This document shows positions 52,573-62,117 of a DNA stretch of 64,000 bases, in pieces (position 1 is the first letter of the stretch; each line of letters starts with the position of its first letter). The translations under genes and the position numbers were made by a program. The notes beneath the pieces were generated by a model. The model did no database searches and was not told the DNA's origin. It was given only the letters and a program-made list of their open reading frames with translations. The stretch lies in the NCBI GenBank assembly GCA_040223695.1, contig JAVKFU010000018.1, forward strand, positions 62,001-126,000, read 5' to 3'. This stretch comes from Deltaproteobacteria bacterium (GTDB lineage: Bacteria > Desulfobacterota_D > UBA1144 > Nemesobacterales > UBA2774).

Positions 52573-53105
52573 TATTTATCGTTCTTATTCTGTATGAGGG
52601 TTAAAGTCTGGCTCGCCGAATCGGATTCGCCGCCTAATTTCTTCTCTCCGCCTTTTTCCTTTAGCAGATCCTTGAGTTCATTTAAAAATTGATTTACGTC
52701 CTTAAAGGACCTGTAAACAGACGCAAATCTTACATACGCCACTTCGTCAATCTCGTAAAGCTTATTTATCACCCTTTCTCCGATTTCGGTGCTGTCCACC
52801 TCGCGTTCCCCCCTTTCCTGTAGCTCGCGTTCAAAATCGGATACGAAATTTTCAATGACCTCCATGCTGATGGGCCTTTTCTCGCAGGCCTTTATCATGC
52901 CTGCGATTATTTTGCTCCGGTCGAAGGGCTCCCTTACGCCGCCTTTCTTGACAACCAGCAGCTCCACTTCTTCCACTCTTTCATATGTGGTAAAGCGGCT
53001 CTTGCAGTCGAGGCATTCCCTTCGTCTTCGTATGGATGTTTCTTCCTTGGCGAGACGTGAGTCGACTACCTTGCTTTCCAGGCTAGAACAAAATGGACAT
53101 TTCAT
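52572..53105 (-). CDS. nrdR: Transcriptional repressor NrdR
   Basis: NrdR represses ribonucleotide reductase genes when dATP is high. The N-terminal zinc ribbon is [17 protein letters not shown] followed by [17 protein letters not shown]; the ATP-cone domain covers about 48-140 ([20 protein letters not shown], then [18 protein letters not shown]). Most NrdR are about 150-160 residues; this has 177 with a charged, disordered-looking tail ([20 protein letters not shown]). The ATG directly follows the glyA stop (TAAATG). No NrdR box was recognised nearby. The glyA-nrdR link is conserved in several phyla. Confidence 0.95.
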   Translation of the reverse strand: MKCPFCSSLESKVVDSRLAKEETSIRRRRECLDCKSRFTTYERVEEVELLVVKKGGVREPFDRSKIIAGMIKACEKRPISMEVIENFVSDFERELQERGEREVDSTEIGERVINKLYEIDEVAYVRFASVYRSFKDVNQFLNELKDLLKEKGGEKKLGGESDSASQTLTLIQNKNDK

Positions 53106-54353
53106 TTAAACGAGTCTATGTCGGTAAATCGGAAATTGATTGCAGAGCTCCCGGACATCGTCCTTTATTCCTGAAAGTATTTTTTCATTTCCCGGATTGT
53201 TCATGGCTTTAATGATGAATTCCGCAATCGATTCCATTTCCGTTTCTTTCATTCCCCTTGTCGTGACGGCAGGGGTTCCAATCCTTATTCCGCTGGTTAC
53301 GGCAGGGGGATGCGGGTCAAACGGAATAGCGTTTTTATTCACGGTTATGCCCGCCCGCTCGAGGGTTTCCTCGGCTATCTTACCGTTAAGCTCCGTTTCC
53401 CTCAGGTCTACCAGCACGAGGTGTGTGTCCGTTCCCCCGGACACGAGTTTAAGCCCGGTATCTGAAAGACATTCTCCGAGCCGTCTGGCGTTTTTCAATA
53501 TCTGCTTCTGATATTCGTTGAATTCGGGCTGAAGAGCTTCCTTGAACGCGACCGCTTTCGCGGCGATTACGTGCATCAGGGGTCCTCCCTGCGTGCCGGG
53601 AAACACCCTGCTGTTCACCTTCTTCGCGTGCTCTTGCTTCATCATGGCCATCCCGCCTCTAGGGCCCCTGAGAGTCTTGTGTGTGGTTGTCGTAACGAAA
53701 TCGCAGTGCGGCACGGGGTTTGAGTAAAGCCCCGCTACTACCAGGCCCGCCGGATGAGCTATATCGGCCATTAGAAGAGCGCCGCATTCGTCGGCTATTT
53801 CCCTGAATTTTGCAAAATCGATGTCTCTCGGGTACGCGCTCCAACCCGCGATTATCAGTTTGGGACTGTGCTCCAGGGCAAGCCTTCTCACCTCATCGTA
53901 GTCTATGAGATTTGTATCTTCGGTAACCCCGTAGGGGACCGTGTTATAGAGTCTTCCTGAAAAGTTCACCGGGCTACCGTGGGTCAGGTGTCCCCCGTGA
54001 GCGAGATTCATGCCGAGTATTGTGTCCCCCGGCTCAAGAGCCGCGAAGAAAACCGCCATATTCGCCTGGGCGCCTGAATGGGGCTGTACGTTCACCGCGT
54101 CACATCCGAAGAGCTGCCTGGCTCTGTCTCTCGCCAGGTCCTCGACTATGTCCACGAATTCGCACCCGCCGTAATATCTCTTTCCCGGCAGTCCCTCGGC
54201 GTATTTATTTGTGAGGACGGACCCAAGCGCTTCGAGTACCGGTTCGCTGACATAATTTTCGGATGCTATGAGTTCAAGCTTGTATTCCTGACGCTCGGTT
54301 TCGGATCTGATAGCACGCGCGACTTCGGGATCGACTTTTTCGAGATTCGACAT
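53106..54353 (-). CDS. glyA: Serine hydroxymethyltransferase
   Basis: GlyA interconverts serine and glycine with tetrahydrofolate, feeding one-carbon metabolism. The 415 residues show [68 protein letters not shown] and the PLP lysine in [30 protein letters not shown] and [10 protein letters not shown] complete the family. GGGGG lies about eight bases before the ATG. First gene of glyA-nrdR-tatD. Confidence 0.97.
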   Translation of the reverse strand: MSNLEKVDPEVARAIRSETERQEYKLELIASENYVSEPVLEALGSVLTNKYAEGLPGKRYYGGCEFVDIVEDLARDRARQLFGCDAVNVQPHSGAQANMAVFFAALEPGDTILGMNLAHGGHLTHGSPVNFSGRLYNTVPYGVTEDTNLIDYDEVRRLALEHSPKLIIAGWSAYPRDIDFAKFREIADECGALLMADIAHPAGLVVAGLYSNPVPHCDFVTTTTHKTLRGPRGGMAMMKQEHAKKVNSRVFPGTQGGPLMHVIAAKAVAFKEALQPEFNEYQKQILKNARRLGECLSDTGLKLVSGGTDTHLVLVDLRETELNGKIAEETLERAGITVNKNAIPFDPHPPAVTSGIRIGTPAVTTRGMKETEMESIAEFIIKAMNNPGNEKILSGIKDDVRELCNQFPIYRHRLV

Positions 54354-54908
54354 CTTTTATACCCCCTGATAGCATGAAAAGCCTATCAAAGATTACCCGA
54401 GTTGGCAAGCTGTGAGCGGGTCGTGCGGCTCTATGGGGCCGACCTTCCGATCCTGAACGGGATTTGATCCGGTTTTAACATCTTAACTGCCTGTATATAA
54501 ATAAAATTTGAGAAATGTAACTGGACAATTGAGCTTTCAGATACAAATTTTATGAGACAGTAGTTTTTCATCTCTGATAATCTATTTTGATCCACGACAC
54601 TTATTTCCGGAAACGTAATTTAAGAGCAGGGCAGGTTTAGCGCTTGCAGCATATTGTCTGTAAGTAATAAAAATGCTCTCACCCCGTTACAGAAATGAGA
54701 GGTTTCGTTTGGCCTTTTACTTTGCAGATAGAGTTTTGCATATATAGCGGTCCAGGTTCTGAAGCTTCCTGAAAGGATTGCAAGTATCTAAAATTTTTAT
54801 TAAAATAAGCCGTGGCGCGCTATTTTTTAGATTCGTTAATTAGAAATAAATTTCGGTCCGTTAAACGAGGCTCCATTACAAGTCGGACGGGGGCCTGGTG
54901 GTGATTAA
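54354..54908. other. 555-base divergent intergenic region
   Basis: Between the starts of glyA (minus) and the sensor kinase (plus). AT-rich in the middle. No gene, tRNA or strong hairpin was recognised. No -35/-10 pair here was convincing enough to call for either gene, though two control regions must be present. Confidence 0.4.
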
Positions 54909-56945
54909 GTGAAAAGTAAAGGAATTAGCATAACTGAGCTCTTGAATGATAGCTGGCATGAAACCATAGATATGGGACAACCTGCCGCTTCGCCAGGCTT
55001 CGATAATGCTATCTCGCCGTTTTTGAAAGAAGAGGTTAAAGATAACGAGGGTTTTTTCCGCGACCTGGTTGAGACTGTTCCGGAAATGATTTTCAGTCTT
55101 TCTCCTGAAGGCCAAATTACTTTCCTCAACTCGGCATTTGAGAAACTCACGGGATGGAGGCGGCTCGAGTGGATAGGAAGACCCTTTGCGGAACTCGTAT
55201 GTTTCGAGCAGAGGGGAAAATTTAGAGAGGCCTTTTACCTGCTCGAAAATGAGCGGCTTCATCAGCTTATGGAAATTTCGATTAATTTAAAGAACGGTGG
55301 ATATTTAACCGCCGAGGTGATTGCCAGGCCTCGGATGAGGGATGGCAAGGTTATAAGGATACTCGGCACTGCGAGGGACATAACCGAGCGCAAGCAAGCG
55401 GAAGAAATGCTGGCCCTGCAGAATAAACGCATCAGATCTCTCTATGAAATCTCCTCCGAGCCGGGGGTTGGAATCGAAGGGCAGCTCGTCGAGACTCTCA
55501 AGACCGGAACGGAGATGCTTGGTCTCGAAATAGCGATTATCGGACACATCGTGGACAGAAACTATACGGTCGGATATTGCTACGATAAGCTCGGTAAGGT
55601 TACGCAGGGGGCCCGGTTTGATTTCGACAAAACCTACTGCAGGCTCACTCTTCAGGCGGATGATCTTATAGCCCTCGATCATGTGGGCAAGTCGGCATAC
55701 AACCGGGAAAACTTCTACCTTGAATTGGGTCTCGAATCCTATATTGCCGTGCCGCTTCGCATAAACGGCGTCGTTTTCGGCACTCTCAATTTTTCAAGCC
55801 CCGAGCCGAGGCAAAAACCGTTCACAAAGGCGGATAAGGATTTTGTAAGACTGATGGGCCGCTGGATAAGCACAATGATCGAACGCAAGCATGCAGAGGA
55901 TATGCTTATAGAGAAGGAAGAGCTTTACAGAACCCTTGTTGAAAATGCCCATGACCTGATAGTTGAAACCACCTCGGACGGCCGTTTTTTATATGCCAGC
56001 TCTAATCACCATGAGATACTCGGCTACAGGCCGGAAGAGCTTCTGGGACAGAATGTATTTGATAAGATGCACCCGGATGACCGCCCCCAGGTACTGGAGA
56101 AATTTATACAGGGTGTCGGCGCTCTTTCCACAGGACGGGCTGTCTTCAGATATATGCACAAGGACGGCAGCTGGCGCTGGTTTGAGAGTACCGGAAAACC
56201 GTTTATGACCGCTGCCGGCGAAATACGCGCAATAATCGACTCGCGCGAAATTACGGAGCGCAAGAAGACGGAGGAGCAGATTCAGGAATCACTGGAAGAA
56301 AAAGAATTTCTGCTCAAGGAAATACATCACAGAGTAAAAAATAATCTGCAAATAATCTCGAGCCTCCTGAGTCTCCAGTCCGATTATGTGAAGGACAAGA
56401 ACTCTCTCAGTCTGATTAACGAGAGCCAGAACAGGATTTCCACAATAGCGCTTGTTCATGAGCAGTTGTATCAGTCAAGGGATATCGCCGAAATCAAGAT
56501 GGCGGATTATGTGAATACATTAACAACCAACCTGCTCAGTATTTTTGATAACGATGGAAGCTCGATCGATGTCAGGGTTAAAACCAATGATATTTCCGTT
56601 GACATCGATACCGCGATATCCTGCGGGCTCATTATAAACGAGCTGTTTTCGAATTGTCTCAAGCACGCTTTCAGGACAGACGGGACAACTCAGGGGAAAG
56701 AGACAAAAAGCGGCACCGTATCGATTGAAATTCGGACCGACGGCTATCAAAACCTGATACTCTCGATAATGGATGACGGGATCGGATTCCCCGGAAGGCT
56801 CAATTTCAGAAAAACCAAAACACTTGGACTTCAGCTTGTATGCACTCTTGCCGAACAGTTGAACGGGACAATAGAGCTCCGGAAGCAAAGAGGAACGGCA
56901 TTCAATATAAAGTTCCCGGTGACGAGGAATACAGGAGTGGTATGA
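54909..56945 (+). CDS. PAS-GAF-PAS sensor histidine kinase (HisKA_2 type)
   Basis: 678 residues, no membrane helix, so a soluble sensor. PAS 1 is at about 45-165 (LVETVPEMIFSLSPEGQITF, ending TARDITERKQAEE), GAF about 170-310 (SYIAVPLRINGVVFGTLNFS), PAS 2 about 325-450 (LVENAHDLIVETTSDGRFLY, with PAC RAVFRYMHKDGSWRWF). The HisKA_2 phosphorylation site is KEIHHRVKNNLQIISSLLSL (the second His is the usual acceptor). The ATPase domain has LIINELFSNCLKHAF (N box), MDDGIGFP (G1) and KTLGLQLVCTLAEQLNG (G2). No response regulator is adjacent, so it is an orphan. Starts at GTG 54909; SD weak. Confidence 0.9.
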   Translation: MKSKGISITELLNDSWHETIDMGQPAASPGFDNAISPFLKEEVKDNEGFFRDLVETVPEMIFSLSPEGQITFLNSAFEKLTGWRRLEWIGRPFAELVCFEQRGKFREAFYLLENERLHQLMEISINLKNGGYLTAEVIARPRMRDGKVIRILGTARDITERKQAEEMLALQNKRIRSLYEISSEPGVGIEGQLVETLKTGTEMLGLEIAIIGHIVDRNYTVGYCYDKLGKVTQGARFDFDKTYCRLTLQADDLIALDHVGKSAYNRENFYLELGLESYIAVPLRINGVVFGTLNFSSPEPRQKPFTKADKDFVRLMGRWISTMIERKHAEDMLIEKEELYRTLVENAHDLIVETTSDGRFLYASSNHHEILGYRPEELLGQNVFDKMHPDDRPQVLEKFIQGVGALSTGRAVFRYMHKDGSWRWFESTGKPFMTAAGEIRAIIDSREITERKKTEEQIQESLEEKEFLLKEIHHRVKNNLQIISSLLSLQSDYVKDKNSLSLINESQNRISTIALVHEQLYQSRDIAEIKMADYVNTLTTNLLSIFDNDGSSIDVRVKTNDISVDIDTAISCGLIINELFSNCLKHAFRTDGTTQGKETKSGTVSIEIRTDGYQNLILSIMDDGIGFPGRLNFRKTKTLGLQLVCTLAEQLNGTIELRKQRGTAFNIKFPVTRNTGVV

Positions 56946-56966
56946 GAAATTTGAAGCGCAGGTTCT

Positions 56967-57335
56967 TCAAATGTTCAACATTACTTCGAAGTTGCCGATA
57001 TTGACTTTGGCCGCGAGACCGTTTTTCCAGCATATGTCCCTTGCGTCTCCCTGAAACTCCCTGGGCACAAGGAGAGAAAATTTTACTCCCAGTCCGGATA
57101 ATTCCTTCCACTTCGCGACCCTGTCGGCGTTTATAGTTTCACGTGTTTCGACCTCCACTATCTGGACAACCTGGCCATAGTTAATAATGATAGCGTCGGG
57201 ATACATTTCTTTATACGCGAAATTTCTTTCCTCCCCGGGGTTAACCTGTACTTCACTGAAAAGTCTTGAGTATTTTTCATGAACTTTTCTTATTACCCAG
57301 TCATGCAAGAACTGTTCATCCGTTGATCTTGCCAT
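56967..57335 (-). CDS. Small protein with a PD-(D/E)xK nuclease-like core
   Basis: Unrecognised at family level. 122 residues, overlapping the end of nadK by 20 bases. The central part reads YPDAIIINYGQVVQIVEVET: Pro46-Asp47, a short loop, then strand with Glu61 and Glu63. That is the order of a PD-(D/E)xK core (with E-x-E instead of E-x-K), followed by a helix with Lys75 and Lys77 (ADRVAKWKELSGLG) and a strand KFSLLVP. The same layout is seen in many small restriction-like and VRR-NUC-like proteins. Whether it cuts DNA is unknown. It converges on the histidine kinase gene. Confidence 0.6.
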   Translation of the reverse strand: MARSTDEQFLHDWVIRKVHEKYSRLFSEVQVNPGEERNFAYKEMYPDAIIINYGQVVQIVEVETRETINADRVAKWKELSGLGVKFSLLVPREFQGDARDICWKNGLAAKVNIGNFEVMLNI

Positions 57336-58185
57336 ATCTTTCCCCCCACATGAGCTTTGTTTTGAGAATGGTAAAGAAGTCTCTGAACGGGGACTTTATC
57401 AACTTAACGAAAGTGTCGGATTCAATCACCTCGACGACATCCTCAGTTTTGAGCCTGATTCCTATTTGTCCGTCGAGTGTGAGATAGGTGTCGGGCTGCC
57501 GAGTGGCAATCCTTATTTCCACCTTCATTTCGCTTGAAACCACAAGCGGCCTGTTGGTGAGTGTATGGGGACAGATCGGAGTAATGATAGTCACCGGAAT
57601 CGTGGGGTGTACTATCGGTCCCCCGGCCGAAAGAGAGTACGCCGTGGAGCCTGTCGGCGTAGAGAGTATTATACCGTCGGCCTTGTAGGTGGTGACATGC
57701 GAGCCTTGTATGTAAATTTCCAGATCTATTATTCTGGCGACCGCCTCCTTGTTAATTACGACCTCATTTAATACCTCGTAACTGCCTATCAGCTCTTTCC
57801 CTCTTCTTATGGTTGTGCGGAGCATCCTCCGGTCTTCAATCTCGTAATCCCCGCTCATTATCCTTTCCATCATAGGGTAAATTTCATCTACCGTTATCTC
57901 GGTGAGAAAACCCAGCCCCCCCAGATTAATTCCCAGAATCGGAGTTCCGTGACCGCATGCGAGTCTCGCCACTCCGAGGAATGTCCCGTCGCCCCCGAAT
58001 ACGAGGATTATGTCGACCAGATGAGGTATCTCGGAGCTCGGGAAAGAGTTTTTATGCCTGGTTTTTTCGCCCAGCTCTTTTTCGAGATAGACCTCAATTC
58101 CCTTTTTGCCGAACCATTCGCAAAGCTCCTTTGTCAATTCGAGCGTTTTTTCAATGTCCGTTTTACCTATAATCCCTACTTTCAA
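57316..58185 (-). CDS. nadK: NAD kinase
   Basis: NadK makes NADP from NAD. The family motifs are LVFGGDGTFLGVARLA in the form IILVFGGDGTFLG, the NE motif in YEVLNEVVINK, and ADGIILSTPTGSTAYSLSAG; LTNRPLVVS follows. TTG at 58185 has GGAGG nine bases upstream and gives MKVGIIGKTDIEKTLEL, the usual start; the frame also opens at ATG 58218, giving eleven extra residues including that SD. 289 residues by the preferred start. It follows prfB by 139 bases and overlaps the nuclease-like gene. Confidence 0.94.
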   Translation of the reverse strand: MKVGIIGKTDIEKTLELTKELCEWFGKKGIEVYLEKELGEKTRHKNSFPSSEIPHLVDIILVFGGDGTFLGVARLACGHGTPILGINLGGLGFLTEITVDEIYPMMERIMSGDYEIEDRRMLRTTIRRGKELIGSYEVLNEVVINKEAVARIIDLEIYIQGSHVTTYKADGIILSTPTGSTAYSLSAGGPIVHPTIPVTIITPICPHTLTNRPLVVSSEMKVEIRIATRQPDTYLTLDGQIGIRLKTEDVVEVIESDTFVKLIKSPFRDFFTILKTKLMWGERYGKING

Positions 58186-58324
58186 TGTGCCGGACCTCCG
58201 GTTTGATAGAGCTTGCAAGACTCTGCAGCCAAGGTTTATGATTTTCGGGATAAATATACCACTATGGCTAAGGAATCAAAGAAATCAAGCCCATGACGGT
58301 ATGCTTATGAACGGAGGTGCGGAT

Positions 58325-59435
58325 TTAATTCCCTTTCTGGCCCGACTTCATAATCAGATAGCTTTTAATAAACTCGTTGAGGTCGCCGTCAAGCACGGGG
58401 TCTATATTGCCCGTCTCGTAATCGGTTCTGTGATCTTTTATCATTCTGTACGGATGCAGCACGTAGGAGCGGATTTGACTGCCCCAGCCGATATCTTTTT
58501 TGGTGGATTGAAGCTCTTCTGCCTTTTCCTGCTGTTTTTCTTTTTCAAGCTCGTATAATCTCGCCCTCAGGATCTTCATTGCCGTAGCCCGGTTCTGGTG
58601 CTGGGAGCGCTCGTTCTGGCAGCTGACCACTATTCCGGTCGGGATGTGCGTTATTCTTATCGCCGAATCTGTCTTGTTTACGTGCTGCCCCCCGGCCCCG
58701 CTTGCACGGTAGGTATCCACTCTAAGGTCTTTCTCGTCGACTTCAACTTCGATGGTGTCGTCAATTTCCGGTGAGACGAAAACGGACGCAAACGAGGTAT
58801 GCCTTCTTTTATTCGAATCGAAAGGGGATATTCTGACGAGACGATGTACGCCGCTCTCACCTTTTAGATATCCGAACGCGTAATCGCCCTTTACGAGGAA
58901 TGTTGCGCTTTTCAGCCCTGCTTCGTCACCTTCCTGATATTCAACCATTTCGGTTTCGTAATCGTTTATTTCTGCGTATCTGAGGTACATCCTGAGAAGC
59001 ATGTCGGCCCAATCCTGGGCTTCGGTGCCCCCGGCCCCCGCGTTAATTGATACGATTGCGTTATTCCGGTCGTCCGGCTCCCCGAGTATTCGCTTGAACT
59101 CCAGGTTCTCTATGCGGTTCTCTATTTCGGATAGTTTTACCCTGGCTTCCGCGGCGGTCTCTTCGTCTTCTTCGGCGAGAGAGAGCTCATCCAGCACTTC
59201 CGCGTCTTCAAGATCACCGGACAGCTTCTGCCAGTCTTCGATTACGCTTTTAATCTGGGCTTGTTCCTTGAGAATTATCTGGGCTTTCTCGGCATTGTCC
59301 CAAAACCCTTCCCTGCCGGTAATATCCTCAAGCTCGCTCAGGCGGGACTCCTTTCCGGGCAGGTCAAAGAAAGTCTCCGAGCGCTGATAATCTCTTTTTA
59401 AGGTCTTGTATTTGTTCTTTATTTTCTCCGATCAT
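58325..59435 (-). CDS. prfB: Peptide chain release factor 2, with programmed +1 frameshift
   Basis: RF2 releases peptides at UAA and UGA. The gene starts at ATG 59435 with SD AGAGGA and reads 23 codons (MIGENKEQIQDLKKRLSALG, then DFL) to an in-frame TGA at 59366-59364. A +1 slip at CTTTGAC continues as DLPGKESRLSELEDITG into the main frame. The joined protein is about 369 residues (E. coli 365). The codon-recognition tripeptide SPF is in RISPFDSNKRRHTSF, and the catalytic GGQ in ASGAGGQHVNKTDSAIRI. Reading only from the internal ATG at 59197 would miss about 79 residues. This is the classical autoregulation of prfB. Confidence 0.96.
59363..59377 (-). promoter_or_regulatory. prfB programmed +1 frameshift site
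   Basis: Minus strand CTTTGAC (59369-59363) is the universal prfB slippery sequence. A GGAG (59378-59375) lies 5 bases before the CTT, a little weaker and further away than the AGGGGG-3-base arrangement of E. coli. Low RF2 slows termination at the TGA and raises the slip. Confidence 0.9.
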
Positions 59436-59695
59436 GTTATATTCCTCTCGTTTTTAACCTATTAATATAAGGGTTCATGTCTCAAAAGCAAGAACGGTTG
59501 AATTATCCGCAATTTTGGGTAAAGTCATATGGTTTTCGGGGGGATACATTCACAACTGTTCGCTATTAAAGAAAAAAATCAATATTTAGACCCTGTATCC
59601 GGTCTCAGGACAGGTGGAAAAACCCCGTAGGAACGAGATCATGGCGGATTTGAATTCACGTATTACCAAACATTTACTGAGAGGAGATTGAAAAA

Positions 59696-60832
59696 GTGAA
59701 ACAATATATTTTTACTCCCGGGCCGGTATCCGTACCCAGCGAAGTTCTGATAGAGATGGCCAAGCCTATAATCCATCACCGGACAGAAGAATTCGAAACG
59801 ATTTTTTCAGAGGTGAGAGAGGGGCTCAAATACATTTACGAGACCGAACAGGAAGTATTCGTACTGGCCGCGTCAGGCACGGGGGCCATGGAGGCTTCCG
59901 TAGCGAATACACTCTCACGCGGGGATAAAGTCCTCGTCGTAAACGGGGGCAAATTCGGAGAGAGGTGGGGCAAGATATGCCGCGCTTACGGGCTCGACGT
60001 GGAGGAATTGATGGTCGAATGGGGGCACGCCGTTGATCCGGCGGACATTAAAAAGGCATTGGAAAACGACCCCTCCGTACGCGCCGTGCTGGTACAGGCG
60101 AGTGAAACTTCTACAGGCGTAATGCACCCGACCGAGGAAATAGCGAACATAACAAAAGACCGTGATGACGTAATCTTAATAGTTGACGCGATAACCGGCG
60201 TAGGCGTGTTCCCGCTTCCTTTCGACAAGCTCGGTATAGATGTTATGGTAGGCGGCTCCCAGAAAGCCTTCATGCTTCCTCCGGGTCTGTCTTTTGCCGC
60301 GATGAGCGGAAAGGCATGGAAGTTTAATGAAACATCCGACCTCCCTAAATTTTATTTCGACTTTAAAGCCGCCCTTAAGAACGCTGAAAAAAACACGACG
60401 CCCTACACGCCCGCAGTAACCCTTGTCATAGGCCTCGCCGCTGTGCTCAGAAGGTTCAGAGAAGAGGGTAGGGAGAACATGCACAAGCGCCACGCGAAGC
60501 TGTCTCTGGCCGTGAGGGAGGGCATGAAAGCGATAGGGCTTGATCTCTACGTAAAGGACACCCCCAGCACGGCGCTCACCACGATTGTCGCCCCCTCTGA
60601 AATAGGCTCGGGCAAGGTAATAAAGGCGCTCAGCGAGGAATTCGGAATTACCGTCGCCAACGGACAGGATCAGGCTAAGGGAAAAATTTTCCGCGTCTCC
60701 CATATAGGTGATATTAGTAAGACCGATACCCTGACGATGGTGGCGGCTATAGAAAGCGTCCTTGACGCACTCGGCTACAAATTTGATTTCGGCGCCGGAA
60801 CGAGAAAGGCAGCCGAAATTCTGAATACCTAG
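59696..60832 (+). CDS. Class V aminotransferase (alanine-glyoxylate / serine-pyruvate type)
   Basis: 378 residues of the class V PLP family that includes alanine-glyoxylate aminotransferase, serine-pyruvate transaminase and the so-called soluble-hydrogenase 42 kDa subunit. TPGPVSVPSEVLIEMAKPII opens the protein; ASGTGAMEASVANTL binds the cofactor, LIVDAITGVGVFPLPF has the PLP aspartate, and the lysine is in GGSQKAFMLPPG. GTG start with AGGAG 8-9 bases before. In bacteria it is usually part of glyoxylate/serine metabolism; glyA in the window may be functionally linked. Exact substrates are not decidable. Confidence 0.88.
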   Translation: MKQYIFTPGPVSVPSEVLIEMAKPIIHHRTEEFETIFSEVREGLKYIYETEQEVFVLAASGTGAMEASVANTLSRGDKVLVVNGGKFGERWGKICRAYGLDVEELMVEWGHAVDPADIKKALENDPSVRAVLVQASETSTGVMHPTEEIANITKDRDDVILIVDAITGVGVFPLPFDKLGIDVMVGGSQKAFMLPPGLSFAAMSGKAWKFNETSDLPKFYFDFKAALKNAEKNTTPYTPAVTLVIGLAAVLRRFREEGRENMHKRHAKLSLAVREGMKAIGLDLYVKDTPSTALTTIVAPSEIGSGKVIKALSEEFGITVANGQDQAKGKIFRVSHIGDISKTDTLTMVAAIESVLDALGYKFDFGAGTRKAAEILNT

Positions 60833-60860
60833 TAGAGATATCTGCTTGCAATAATGGGGT

Positions 60861-62117
60861 GTGTCTCGGGATAACCCGCTTTTGAAAAAAATAAGATTTA
60901 TCCACCTTTCCGATATCCATATCGGTCTCCTCGCGCACGGCAAAATAAATCCGTCTACGGGTTTAAACACGCGGCTCGAGGACGTGCTGGGCTGCCTCGA
61001 CTATGTTTTTCATACCGCTCGAAAGGAATCCGTCGATCTGGTATTAATCGCCGGGGACGTGTTTCACAGGGGAAATCCGCATCCGGCAGAGGAAATAGAG
61101 TTCGCGAGAAGGATAAGGGGGGTGTCGGGGGAGGGCGGAGCGCGGGTCCTTATAGTACTCGGAAATCATGATTATCCCTCCTCTGGGAGCAGCGCTTCCG
61201 CGGTCGAGATTTTCCCTGCACTCGAAATCGACGGAGTAACGATTGTAAGAAAACCTGAGCTAGTCCGTGTAAACACCAAAAACGGAGTCGTTCAGGTTGC
61301 GTGCCTGCCCTGGGCGGGCCCGGCGGCTTTGGTCGCGAGAGAAGAGTACAAATCGCTCTCCCGGCAGGAACTGCAGATTGAAATTGAAAAAAGGTTTATA
61401 GCTATAATCCGCGATTTGACTAAAAAAGTCGATTCATCCGACCCCGCTTTGTTTCTGGGCCATCTCGCGGTAAGGGACGCCAGGCTTTCGGGAACGGAAA
61501 TTGATACGCTTGCGACCTCGGACCCGGTTGTCCCCGTGGGCGAGCTCGCCGTCAGGCCGTTTGGTTATGTGGGGCTCGGTCACATACACCGTTTTCAGAA
61601 CCTGAACCCGGGCCATGCTCCCCCTGTTGTGTACTCGGGCTCTATTGAGAGAATAGATTTTACGGAGGAGAAGGAAAAGAAAGGTTTCGTCCTGGGCGAG
61701 CTCTCAAGCTCGGACGGCGGATGGAAATGTGAATTCGATTTTATCGAGACGCCGGCGAGGAGGTTCGTTACAATTGAAATCGGTGAAAATGATAAAGACG
61801 GGGCCGGCGCGGTCAATCCCGGGCGGTTTTTGCCGGAAAATACGGACGATGCGATTGTCCGGGTTAGATATGAGGTTTCCGGTCCCGGAGACGAGATCGA
61901 CGAGAAATCCATAAAGGAGATTTTTAAGAACGCCCACTCGCTCAAGATCGAGAGGGTTTTCACAAAGCCCGGAAAGGTCCTCAGGCAGGCTGAGCTTTCA
62001 AGCTCCATGAATGTGCTGGACGCACTTGAAAAATATATACAAACCAAGCCCGGACTAAAGAAGATAGGGAAGGATATGAAGACCTACGCGGAAAAGCTTA
62101 TTCGCGAAAACGAATAA
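60861..62117 (+). CDS. sbcD: SbcD/Mre11-type DNA repair exonuclease subunit
   Basis: SbcD is the nuclease of the SbcCD complex, which trims hairpins and broken ends. Metallophosphoesterase motifs are FIHLSDIHIGL, LIAGDVFHRGNPHP, VLIVLGNHDYPS, FLGHLAVRDARL and YVGLGHIHRFQNL, with YSGSIERIDFTEE as in SbcD. The 418 residues are SbcD-like in length. The partner sbcC normally follows directly; here the next gene is a convergent CDF transporter, so sbcC must be elsewhere or absent. The start is uncertain: GTG 60861 or TTG 60882, neither with a good SD. The stop abuts the CDF stop with no base between. Confidence 0.88.
   Translation: MSRDNPLLKKIRFIHLSDIHIGLLAHGKINPSTGLNTRLEDVLGCLDYVFHTARKESVDLVLIAGDVFHRGNPHPAEEIEFARRIRGVSGEGGARVLIVLGNHDYPSSGSSASAVEIFPALEIDGVTIVRKPELVRVNTKNGVVQVACLPWAGPAALVAREEYKSLSRQELQIEIEKRFIAIIRDLTKKVDSSDPALFLGHLAVRDARLSGTEIDTLATSDPVVPVGELAVRPFGYVGLGHIHRFQNLNPGHAPPVVYSGSIERIDFTEEKEKKGFVLGELSSSDGGWKCEFDFIETPARRFVTIEIGENDKDGAGAVNPGRFLPENTDDAIVRVRYEVSGPGDEIDEKSIKEIFKNAHSLKIERVFTKPGKVLRQAELSSSMNVLDALEKYIQTKPGLKKIGKDMKTYAEKLIRENE

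Noticed and set aside
54354-54908. Riboswitch upstream of glyA
   Set aside because: No tandem glycine, THF or SAM aptamer core could be recognised on the minus strand.
60176-60970. 264-codon open frame on the minus strand
   Set aside because: Antisense to the class V aminotransferase and start of sbcD; no recognisable domain or SD.
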